Source of the DNA: Alteromonas sp. 1_MG-2023
Lineage (GTDB): Bacteria; Pseudomonadota; Gammaproteobacteria; Enterobacterales; Alteromonadaceae
Assembly (NCBI RefSeq): GCF_030547075.1
Contig: NZ_JAUOQH010000013.1
Coordinates: forward strand, 1 to 64,000
Length of the DNA stretch: 64,000 nt
Reading direction: 5' to 3'
Part shown: in pieces, positions 54,517 through 62,784 of the stretch
Layout of the letters: each line of letters opens with the position of its first letter
Position numbering within the stretch: position 1 is the first letter of the stretch
Made by a program: the position numbers and the translations under genes
The notes under the pieces: model-generated
What the model was told of the DNA's origin: nothing
The model's input: only the letters and a program-made list of their open reading frames with translations
Database searches by the model: none

Positions 54517-55547
54517 TAATGGGTAGTATCCATAACCGCAACCATCGAAAGCAGCGTTAAACTAGCAGAATAGTAATCCATATTTCTATCGATAGTAGGT
54601 AGAACTAAAGGTTCGTTATCAAGGATATGTCGAACAGCCGATTCAACCGCCTGCATACCGGGAGTCATCGAATATTCTGCTTGCTCTTCGGTAATTAAAT
54701 TCATGGTCGCAGGCGTATTATCTCCATCCCACCATTGTTTAATATCTGTAAAAAAGGCATCGTCGTCAATACCGGCCCATACCAAATGAAGCGGAATACG
54801 GCACGCATTAAAGCCATATTCTTGAGATACGGTGTTTTCCAACGATAATGTGCCTGATGAAATACGCAACCAATCGGGGGGAAGGTTTTGCTTTGAAAAT
54901 TTTGCCTGATAAATAAGTGATGTACCGCTTTCGTGCAGCGATCGCCAGCGGTGTGGGGTTTTCGATTCTTTCGCCATTGCATCAATAGCAGGGAAAACCC
55001 AATAAGATAGATTAGTTTGTACCGAGGCGTCCTCTACAAACCCGTACTCACCAGGCAGCATCACCAAGTACTTTTCAGTTTCAAAAAATAAACTCGACTC
55101 CATAGCCTGCATGATATCGGCAGATTCTTCGCGATAATGCCCATCGCCCCACTTTTCTGACGCTCGTAACAATGCCCATGCAATAAGCAGGTCGCCATCA
55201 GAGGCATTATTAGGGTCATCAATACAGTTTTTGTCTTTAGAAACACAAGGGCGATAGCGCCAGTGGAATAGCTTATCTTCCCGTTGCATTACGGTTTTTG
55301 TCCAAGCCCATACCCTATCAAAAGTAGCTTTATCATCAGCTGCTACCGCGAACAACAAGCCATACCCTTGCCCTTCGCTGTGCGACACATTCTGATTGCC
55401 CGTGTCGACTATACGACCATTATCAATAAACAGGGCTTGATAGGCTTGAAAAGCCTTTTGAATATCACGATTGTCTGGGCTAGAACATGACGTTACCAGC
55501 CCTCCCAATACTACTACGCAGAGTAGCCTTCTAAGATACGTTACCAT
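54516..55547 (-). CDS. bcsZ: BcsZ endoglucanase, glycoside hydrolase family 8
   Basis: BcsZ cuts beta-1,4-glucan in the periplasm and is required for correct cellulose export. The protein has 343 residues. The general acid Glu58 in SEGQGYG and Asp117 in NNASDGDLLIAWAL are in place. A lipobox VTSC (Cys21) suggests it is a lipoprotein, unlike the soluble E. coli enzyme. The ATG overlaps the bcsB stop by 7 bp (ATGGTAA). Confidence 0.94.
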   Translation of the reverse strand: MVTYLRRLLCVVVLGGLVTSCSSPDNRDIQKAFQAYQALFIDNGRIVDTGNQNVSHSEGQGYGLLFAVAADDKATFDRVWAWTKTVMQREDKLFHWRYRPCVSKDKNCIDDPNNASDGDLLIAWALLRASEKWGDGHYREESADIMQAMESSLFFETEKYLVMLPGEYGFVEDASVQTNLSYWVFPAIDAMAKESKTPHRWRSLHESGTSLIYQAKFSKQNLPPDWLRISSGTLSLENTVSQEYGFNACRIPLHLVWAGIDDDAFFTDIKQWWDGDNTPATMNLITEEQAEYSMTPGMQAVESAVRHILDNEPLVLPTIDRNMDYYSASLTLLSMVAVMDTTH

Positions 55548-57817
55548 GAGTCTTGTACTTGTTTATTTCGGCGTCTTAGCAATAGATAAATCAATAGGCT
55601 TACTAAAAATACCAGCAACATAAAGCTGATAAGCCAGTACCAAGGGTTATTAGATAACCATAACCGAGTTGTTAGCCAGAAATTGTCTGCATCACCCACT
55701 TCGAACTTTTCACTCACTTGCATGACAAGTAATGGCGTTAAATTATCATCCCAAACGAAGAAGTCACCGGCCATTTGCCCCCAAAGGGACAAGCTGGTTA
55801 AGTCGTTAATTCTACTGTTCAACAGTTCTGGGGTTTGAGCCACCAGCAAAAATAAGGTATCGGTAGCGCTATTGTTTGGATGACGTTCAGCAATAAGTAC
55901 GGCTTGCTCGCCTAAATCGCTCTCTTGCACCGTAACGCCACTGGTACGCATTTTACGATACGACTTATCGTTGGCGATATCCCTAACGCGGTTATACAAC
56001 ATATTCTGTGCACGGTAGGGCCAGCTTTTAGTATTCCCCACGGCTGATACCAAGCTATCTTGGTCAATATCACTTAACGCGTCAGGCGTACCAAGCACGA
56101 TTAACGACCCCTTATTTGAATTCGCATCACGGGTGATTGCTAAATTAAGCAAGGGGCTTTGTGCTACTTGGCCTAATTTGCCAGCCAGGGTTAAGGCACT
56201 ATCTAAATATTCGTCGGAAGAGATATAAATACTACTTGGTGGCGCAGTGCTGTAGCGCGCAAAGGGGTACGCGGTTTCACTAAACAAGTTTAAGTCGGGT
56301 TGCACGGCAACATGGCCAGCCTCAGGCAATTCTATGCTAGATGAATCATTCAATTGAAATAGTAAGTGTGAGCCGAATACGTTGCTACATGGTACACCCG
56401 CTAAAGGCGCGCGCATCGTCGGTTGGAATTCAATACTGTTGATGCCACCTTTAAAAAATCTCGCTGGAATTTTTAATTGGTAATCTCTGAAAGACTCGCC
56501 GTTTTCATCGCCTAAATACAATCCATGAACTAATTCTCCATTTACATTTACGTTCATATTAGAGCCAGGACCAACACCCGCGCCATAAGCAAAATCTAAT
56601 AAAAACTGAACACTGGCGTTCTCCGGAACGTAAAAGTCAGCAGGTAATCTTACCGTTAGCGCTTTAACAAAACTTCCCTCATCTTTAAATTGTTCCGTTC
56701 CCACACCTAAATCACTAAAACTGTAACGCTCACCCGGCTGCAATACGGGTGTTTGTTGTAGCATCTCTGCACCCATTTGCGATTGTGAACGCACTACAAT
56801 ACTCGACACTGGGTTCAGCACGTCATCCATTACCGCCAAGGCTTTTGCTGCGGTATATACATCTTCTACGCTCTCACCACTTACAATTAAACGGTAAGAC
56901 GCTGGCACCCAGGTTTTATCTGCTGCTAAGAAAGCAGGCGTGCGCTCAGCCTTTAAATACGGACCACTGATCTCGTTTATCACTGCATCGGATAACAAAG
57001 GAGAAAGAGACTTTTCAGTGCCCACTAAAACATGCACTTGCTGAGTTTTTCCTGCCCCTAGATACCAAGCGGTGTTTTCAAATCTATCTATTCGGCTTTC
57101 ATTCCAAAACGACTGCGGGTTTTCGGTTTCTACCTCGGGTAACTGATACATATCTGGAATATAGTCGTGCGACACACTAAGCGGCTGATATTGATTTCTA
57201 AGCGCGAGTGCTTGCGCAACCAATGGAAGTGTTTTATCTACCACAGAGCCTTCTGAATTTTGTACAGTTAAAAGCTGTACATCTCGCTGTCCGCCAATGC
57301 CTGGATTGAAAAAGCCCGCAAGATCATCAAGATTAAAATCATCTACCGCAACCGTTGAATCTAGGGTTAAGGTAGAATTATAAACGTTAACTTCACTCCA
57401 AAGCTCAGGGGCACTGCCATCTACACACATTTCGGCATAATGCTGGCTTACGGCTAGTGTTAAGCGATTAAAACCAGCGCGCCATAGCTGTTGAGGTATT
57501 TCAATATTTGAAATAAGGCTAGGACGACGAGGATCAAAAGCGATTTGGCCAATAGTGGCATTATTAAAGCGCACATACATGAAAGAGCGTTTTTCGATAA
57601 GGGCTTGAGAACTTACCACCTCTAGTCTGAGCGAACCGTCACCTACTTCACTCACTGAACTCAATGGAATTGAAATATCGATACTGTTCGACTTTCCTTT
57701 CAATCGAACAATGCTGTCGCCTTCAAAAAAATCACTTAACCGGTACGTTTTTGTATCGGCGAAACTGCTACTTGAAAACAAGCAACAAAGCAGAAGTGAA
57801 AAATACAGTCGAATCAT
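55541..57817 (-). CDS. bcsB: cellulose synthase regulatory subunit BcsB
   Basis: BcsB is the periplasmic partner of BcsA, anchored by one C-terminal membrane helix (about 725-747, followed by RRRNK). The protein has 758 residues with a signal peptide (to about 20). The beta-rich body contains repeated carbohydrate-binding-like and flavodoxin-like domains typical of the family. Its ATG overlaps the bcsA stop (ATGA). Confidence 0.94.
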   Translation of the reverse strand: MIRLYFSLLLCCLFSSSSFADTKTYRLSDFFEGDSIVRLKGKSNSIDISIPLSSVSEVGDGSLRLEVVSSQALIEKRSFMYVRFNNATIGQIAFDPRRPSLISNIEIPQQLWRAGFNRLTLAVSQHYAEMCVDGSAPELWSEVNVYNSTLTLDSTVAVDDFNLDDLAGFFNPGIGGQRDVQLLTVQNSEGSVVDKTLPLVAQALALRNQYQPLSVSHDYIPDMYQLPEVETENPQSFWNESRIDRFENTAWYLGAGKTQQVHVLVGTEKSLSPLLSDAVINEISGPYLKAERTPAFLAADKTWVPASYRLIVSGESVEDVYTAAKALAVMDDVLNPVSSIVVRSQSQMGAEMLQQTPVLQPGERYSFSDLGVGTEQFKDEGSFVKALTVRLPADFYVPENASVQFLLDFAYGAGVGPGSNMNVNVNGELVHGLYLGDENGESFRDYQLKIPARFFKGGINSIEFQPTMRAPLAGVPCSNVFGSHLLFQLNDSSSIELPEAGHVAVQPDLNLFSETAYPFARYSTAPPSSIYISSDEYLDSALTLAGKLGQVAQSPLLNLAITRDANSNKGSLIVLGTPDALSDIDQDSLVSAVGNTKSWPYRAQNMLYNRVRDIANDKSYRKMRTSGVTVQESDLGEQAVLIAERHPNNSATDTLFLLVAQTPELLNSRINDLTSLSLWGQMAGDFFVWDDNLTPLLVMQVSEKFEVGDADNFWLTTRLWLSNNPWYWLISFMLLVFLVSLLIYLLLRRRNKQVQDSW

Positions 57818-60036
57818 TCTTTTTCCCTTACAAACCTAAAGTAGGTTCCTAATTGCGTGAACAGCTTTTTGAATAGAAAAGTGCCGTGAACGGTAATCGG
57901 CTTCAAACCTACTTTTAATACATGGCGCATACCAAACCAGTATGAAATAGGACGAGTTCGACGCCGCTGAAACGATTGCCAACGCCGACTATCACATAAA
58001 CAATAGGCGACAACTTGATTTCGTTCCACATCAGTTTGAGGATTAAACCTCACGCGTAACATATTATTATCGCTATTAAATTCGACAATTTTTATATTTA
58101 AATCTACGTTTGATTTTAACGCTTCTGCCCAAGACGTTAATACAACATTAGTAGGAATTAGCGAACTATCTCCTTTTAATCGTATTTTGGCTCCCCCCAT
58201 AGACAAGTCGATAAGCTCACCTACCCAAGCATTCCCTTCCCCGGCTTTTATTACCACACTGTCGGTGGCCGGCAAGCGAGACTGATTCCTTACTTGCTTG
58301 CGCTCTAGTAGCACGCTCATCGCGCTTAGTAATAGCAGCAGGTTGAACCCGTTCCAGAGTAAAACCACCATGGTAAGTTCACGGGTTATAGGCTGATTAA
58401 TAAATTTATAAATACCCGCAACCATAGCAACCGTTAGCAAGGCGCTAGCCCAATAAAACACATTGGAAAGGGGGGAAACGAAATCTTTATCTAAACTTTC
58501 GCCTTTAGGGGTAACAACGAAAGAGGGTGCTCGCGGTTTTATAAATACTTTAATTAACGCCATGAAAGTGAATGCGCACTGCAATATTTCATACAGCTCT
58601 GACACCAGAGGCCATCGCGTTCGCCCAAATAACATGGTGGATATCATGTAGGTCGCAATAACGTGAGGAAGCGTGAACGCCAAAATTTCTAACATTGAGG
58701 CATGGTAAACCTGTAATCCGAACAACAAATACGCCAATGGCATCAGCATAAAGATGACGCGGGCAAAGGGGAAAAGCCAAAACATGATGGAGCTCATGTA
58801 GCCTACCCGCTGATACCAAGATAGCCCTTCGGTTTTATAGGGCTTTTTTAACAGCAATATTTGGGTCATACCTTGCGCCCAACGCATACGCTGTTGAATA
58901 AAGGCGTCGAAGGTTTCTGGGGCTAACCCACTCACCATGGGGCGATCGACATATACCGACTCATAACCCATTTTGTGTAAATCTAGGGCAGTTTCTGCAT
59001 CTTCAGTAATTGAATCACCAGATATTCCGCCAACTAAATCAAGGTGCGCCCTGCGCATTAGCGCTGCTGAACCACAGAAAAATGAACTAGACCAATAATC
59101 TAGTCCTTTTTGTATTGTGCCGTAGAACATATCGTTCTCGGAAGGCATACGTGTAAAAGCAGAAAAGTAGTTACGCTCTACAGGGTCTGGGTTGGCCATA
59201 AAATGGGGGGTTTGCACCAAAAAGACGTTGTCTTTTTTCACCATCCAGGGCACGGTTCTACTTAAAAAATCACTGGTAGGTACGTGGTCGGCGTCAAGAA
59301 TAACAATTAACTCACCCGTTGTGTTTTGAATAGCACTGTTCACATTACCCGCTTTGGCGTAGAGATTTTTCTCTCTTGTATGGTAAGTGATGCCTAGCCT
59401 TTCACACATAGCAGTAAGCTCGACGCGCCGTGCAAGTGCAGCTTTTCCGGCTACTTTATTTTCTTGATTAACTTTTTGGTCAGTACCGCCATCATCCAAC
59501 AAATGAATACGCATTTTGTCGGCTGGATAATCCATGATTTTTGCTGCGCGGATGGTGGTCTCTAATATATCTTCAGATTCGTTATAGCTGGGGATCATGA
59601 TATCAACGGTAGGAATAGCAGCACCGTCTATATCATCTAAGGACAACGTAGGGCGATTTAATGGGAATACATTAACGATACAGCCTAAAATTGACGTAAT
59701 ACCAGCGTATATTTCGGCTAGAAATAGCAACCACATGGCAATAAATGAGAATACGTCGACAGCTGATAAGGTATATAGCCCACGCCAAATTAGATACCTA
59801 AGCGTAATGGCGATAGCCAGCACTAGCGCTAGGGTCCTAAAAAAATACTGAAACTTTTGAGTAAAGCTGGCTTCACGGCTACAAAGGGCGATTACCGTTA
59901 GAATAACGGCAGAGGATATTAACTGCCCTGCGGCATCCATTGGTGCTAATAATAGTAACGCTAGCAGCGTTGATGCTATTAGCAACACCACAATGTACTG
60001 ACTTGTGTAATGTTTTTTAGGTGGCGAATTGTCCAC
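57814..60036 (-). CDS. bcsA: cellulose synthase catalytic subunit BcsA with PilZ domain
   Basis: BcsA polymerises UDP-glucose into cellulose and moves the chain across the inner membrane. The protein has 740 residues and about eight membrane helices. The family 2 glycosyltransferase motifs are present: DDGGTD, LDADHVP, TEDAETA and QQRMRW. The C-terminal PilZ domain has RNQSR (RxxxR) and DLSMGG, the c-di-GMP binding signature. So cellulose synthesis should depend on c-di-GMP. The start is GTG at 60036, overlapping the upstream gene by 20 bp. Confidence 0.96.
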   Translation of the reverse strand: MDNSPPKKHYTSQYIVVLLIASTLLALLLLAPMDAAGQLISSAVILTVIALCSREASFTQKFQYFFRTLALVLAIAITLRYLIWRGLYTLSAVDVFSFIAMWLLFLAEIYAGITSILGCIVNVFPLNRPTLSLDDIDGAAIPTVDIMIPSYNESEDILETTIRAAKIMDYPADKMRIHLLDDGGTDQKVNQENKVAGKAALARRVELTAMCERLGITYHTREKNLYAKAGNVNSAIQNTTGELIVILDADHVPTSDFLSRTVPWMVKKDNVFLVQTPHFMANPDPVERNYFSAFTRMPSENDMFYGTIQKGLDYWSSSFFCGSAALMRRAHLDLVGGISGDSITEDAETALDLHKMGYESVYVDRPMVSGLAPETFDAFIQQRMRWAQGMTQILLLKKPYKTEGLSWYQRVGYMSSIMFWLFPFARVIFMLMPLAYLLFGLQVYHASMLEILAFTLPHVIATYMISTMLFGRTRWPLVSELYEILQCAFTFMALIKVFIKPRAPSFVVTPKGESLDKDFVSPLSNVFYWASALLTVAMVAGIYKFINQPITRELTMVVLLWNGFNLLLLLSAMSVLLERKQVRNQSRLPATDSVVIKAGEGNAWVGELIDLSMGGAKIRLKGDSSLIPTNVVLTSWAEALKSNVDLNIKIVEFNSDNNMLRVRFNPQTDVERNQVVAYCLCDSRRWQSFQRRRTRPISYWFGMRHVLKVGLKPITVHGTFLFKKLFTQLGTYFRFVREKE

Positions 60037-60520
60037 TATAGCGATCCAAAATGTGAACGTGCGTAACGTTAGTGTAGTTTGATCTATTAATTAGCGTAAC
60101 TTTGCCATCGACTATTTCAAGCTCGTGGTTGCTTTGATAGAACATTCTAGAGATATTATCACGCTTTTTTTGACACTCATTGCTGATCAACACACACACT
60201 GGATAAATCGCGATACCTAAAGCACTCACTATCGATAAGGTGAAAAATAGCAATGGCGTAAGTGTTGGAGACATATACAAAGAGAATAATAATAGCGATA
60301 CACTCAACGTCGCAACAATACTAGTAATGTTGCGCACACGGCCCACTTTGAGTAGATTTTGCTCGGCATTAAGGTAAAGATTAAGGCGTTTTTTCCATAA
60401 CCTTTCAGTATCTTCTTTTGACTGAACGCCAATGAGGTAGGCACTAGGCTCTGAAGGCTCAGTAGACCTTTCGTGCTTTAGCGGTAACGCTGTATTTTGC
60501 TGAAAATTGACAACACTCAT
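60017..60520 (-). CDS. unknown membrane protein, first gene of the cellulose operon
   Basis: A 167-residue protein with a polar N-terminus (about 1-60) and two adjacent membrane helices (about 65-110), then a short cytoplasmic domain with beta-strands. It resembles none of BcsD, BcsE, BcsF, BcsG or BcsQ that I can recognise. It overlaps bcsA by 20 bp, so it is translated with it and likely helps the synthase complex. GAGGAG precedes the ATG at a slightly long distance. Confidence 0.8.
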   Translation of the reverse strand: MSVVNFQQNTALPLKHERSTEPSEPSAYLIGVQSKEDTERLWKKRLNLYLNAEQNLLKVGRVRNITSIVATLSVSLLLFSLYMSPTLTPLLFFTLSIVSALGIAIYPVCVLISNECQKKRDNISRMFYQSNHELEIVDGKVTLINRSNYTNVTHVHILDRYSGQFAT

Positions 60521-60714
60521 AATTCACATCACTCCTCATGACTGCACAAGAGTTTACAAATACTCTTACAGAGGGAAAATCACTGGGCCAATACACCCTG
60601 ATGGTTATTTATACCCAATTGGGGGATGTGATTAAATTCAACTTTCGCCTATTAGCGAAAAGATGTAGGCGCAAACCATTGATAATATGGGCTTTTTATA
60701 AAACAGACTTTAGC

Positions 60715-60742
60715 AACATAGACTAACGACTATGTTTTTTTC
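60715..60742 (+). terminator. plus-strand terminator with no clear upstream gene
   Basis: AACATAG / CTATGTT with an 8-nt loop is followed by seven T on the plus strand only. Both flanking genes read on the minus strand, so this hairpin would end a plus-strand transcript from the 60521-60714 region. Confidence 0.55.
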
Positions 60743-61230
60743 TTTTCGCTATGTATTTTGGTGAGAATGCTGACTATGTTACTGATATTAAAAATAGTAC
60801 CGAAAATACTGCCCACCAATATCGCGTAAATCAGCCCGAGTGTCTCGGCAAGCAAGAAATAACGCCGAATACTTTTAGTTTCTCGCAATACTACAGAGCC
60901 CACGGTGAAAATAAGTGCTGAAGCATAGGCGATAAAAATGATCCAACTGTGTTGTAGCACAAACCATTCGTACAGCATGAAGCCTATATTTGCTGCTAAA
61001 AAACCAATAAGAACGAAAACACTACGATTTTTAATGGCAATGAAGTTACGAAGCCCTGCGAGCAAGGTGCCGACCCCAGCCGCCATTGCATCGAGCATGA
61101 AGAAATGGGTACTTAAACACAGCAAGCCAAACGCCGAAATGAATAGGTAGCGGTCTACCTTGTTTTGTTTATAGCCTACAAAGTTAAACACTACCGCGAG
61201 CGCGCCAAATCCTTCTGCGACATACGACAT
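60730..61230 (-). CDS. ygjV: YgjV family inner-membrane protein
   Basis: A 166-residue protein with about five or six short membrane helices. The pattern GFGALAVVFNFVGYKQN, then AAGVGTLLAGLRNFIAIKNRS, fits the YgjV family, of unknown function. AAAGGA precedes the ATG. It follows trmN by 15 bp, so the two are co-transcribed. Confidence 0.85.
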   Translation of the reverse strand: MSYVAEGFGALAVVFNFVGYKQNKVDRYLFISAFGLLCLSTHFFMLDAMAAGVGTLLAGLRNFIAIKNRSVFVLIGFLAANIGFMLYEWFVLQHSWIIFIAYASALIFTVGSVVLRETKSIRRYFLLAETLGLIYAILVGSIFGTIFNISNIVSILTKIHSEKKKT

Positions 61231-61245
61231 AATTAAATCCTTTAA

Positions 61246-62010
61246 TTAAAAATGGATATAGAAGTCACGACAAAGCTCCTTAAACGCACTGGAGTAAGCC
61301 CCCGCCTCATCTCTAATGATAAGCTCGCTCATTTGATGTGTTGCGGATGTTTGTTTACCAAAACAAAAAGCGCTTAGGTATAAGTCACGTTGTGCATTGT
61401 GTCTTACCCTTAATATCTTATGCAGATGTAATCCACTTTCTACTGCATAAGCAATAATCTCTTTCTCTCTGGAGTACGGGTAAACAACATAAAGGGTTCC
61501 ATCGCTACGTAAATGCTGTGCAGCAAAAGTAAAAAGCGTATTCGGGTTAAGCGAAATAGTCTGTCTTGCTATTTTACGCTGAGCGGATTGAGTGCTAAAC
61601 CCTCGACTTTCACCCTGTACCTGCTCAAAGTAAGGGGGGTTACACACGATAAGATCGAAAATATCATTATGCTGGGTAGGCTCGATTGGATTGATTGGTT
61701 CAAGAACGCCTGAGGGAGAAAATTGAGAGAGGTCACAGTGCGCTACCGACACTTTATTCGCCCATGTAGACTCGGCCACATTTTCTGATGCTTGGCGTAC
61801 TGCGCCCTCATCAATATCGATAGCTTGAATACGAGCAGACGTTGATGTTTTTTGCGCCAACATAAGCGCCAAAATGCCAGTGCCCGTACCTATATCTAGA
61901 CTGACCTTACTTTGTGTTGCGTCTAACCAACTGCCTAAGATGAGGCTATCTGTGTTCACTTTCATGGCGCAGTTATGTTGGTGAACTACAAATTGCTTAC
62001 AGCGAAACAT
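61246..62010 (-). CDS. trmN: tRNA1(Val) (adenine37-N6)-methyltransferase TrmN
   Basis: TrmN (YfiC) methylates N6 of adenosine 37 in tRNA1-Val. The 254-residue protein has the SAM motif DIGTGTGILALML and the N6-methyltransferase signature NPPYFEQ. The beginning FRCKQFVVHQHNCAMKV is typical. I chose the ATG at 62010, preceded by AAGGATC; an upstream frame to 62064 lacks this. Confidence 0.94.
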   Translation of the reverse strand: MFRCKQFVVHQHNCAMKVNTDSLILGSWLDATQSKVSLDIGTGTGILALMLAQKTSTSARIQAIDIDEGAVRQASENVAESTWANKVSVAHCDLSQFSPSGVLEPINPIEPTQHNDIFDLIVCNPPYFEQVQGESRGFSTQSAQRKIARQTISLNPNTLFTFAAQHLRSDGTLYVVYPYSREKEIIAYAVESGLHLHKILRVRHNAQRDLYLSAFCFGKQTSATHQMSELIIRDEAGAYSSAFKELCRDFYIHF

Positions 62011-62091
62011 ACTGATCCTTCGTTCTAACCGTTTTTTGAGGACAGTGAAACGCTCCCAAAACAACGGTTTCGGTTAAACACCGTCCAATGC

Positions 62092-62712
62092 TTACCACTT
62101 TTGTCTGGCCATCATGTTTCTAGCCACATCAACCGCATGCACGGGTCGATATTTCTTTAACGGCCCCTGCATTAACAGTTTCCACACTGGGGCTGTTTTT
62201 TGTGCAATATCTTCCAATGTGCGCGATTCGTTGCGCTCGCCAAGCAATAAAGAGGGGCGAACGGCCGCAGCATGAGGCAGTTGTGTCATGCGCATAATTG
62301 CATTTTCTAACTCGCCTTTTACGCGCAAATAGAAGTTACCGCTATGGGCATCGGCGCCCACTGAAGATATCCATACAAAGCTGCCTGCTCGCTGGGCTCG
62401 GGTTAATTGCGCCGCAATATGTACATATTCGAAGTCAACACGCCTGAACGCAGCTTTTGAACCTGCTTGCTTTATCGTGGTGCCCAAGCAGCAATAAACG
62501 TGATCGACACCAAAATATCCTTGATAATCTTGCAGGCTGTCGAAATCGACCACCACGGGCTTTAGCTTGTCGTGGGGATCGGCAAACAACTTAGACTGCA
62601 GTGGCTTTCTTACTAAACAGATTACTTCGCTATAGCGACGGTCTTGTAAAAGTATATTTACCAACGTTCGTCCCACTAATCCGGTCGCTCCTAGCACCAA
62701 TGCGGTTTTCAT
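62092..62712 (-). CDS. NAD(P)-binding atypical SDR protein (TIP30/HTATIP2-like)
   Basis: A 206-residue protein with the dinucleotide site LGATGLVGRTL (7-17), and a later WISSVGAD and YLRVKGELE segment (the Tyr and Lys of an atypical SDR active site). This layout is that of HTATIP2-like oxidoreductases. The substrate is unknown. AAGG lies before the ATG. It is upstream of trmN by 81 bp on the same strand. Confidence 0.85.
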   Translation of the reverse strand: MKTALVLGATGLVGRTLVNILLQDRRYSEVICLVRKPLQSKLFADPHDKLKPVVVDFDSLQDYQGYFGVDHVYCCLGTTIKQAGSKAAFRRVDFEYVHIAAQLTRAQRAGSFVWISSVGADAHSGNFYLRVKGELENAIMRMTQLPHAAAVRPSLLLGERNESRTLEDIAQKTAPVWKLLMQGPLKKYRPVHAVDVARNMMARQKW

Positions 62713-62784
62713 ACGTAGTACCTTGTATCCTAAGACAGTTTCTCTACAATCAACTATTCGACAGTTAATAATATGCAGATAAAA

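Noticed and set aside
60538..60726. 62-codon open frame on the plus strand between the cellulose operon and ygjV
   Set aside because: No ribosome site, no recognisable domain and an atypical composition. The region is better explained by promoters or a small RNA.
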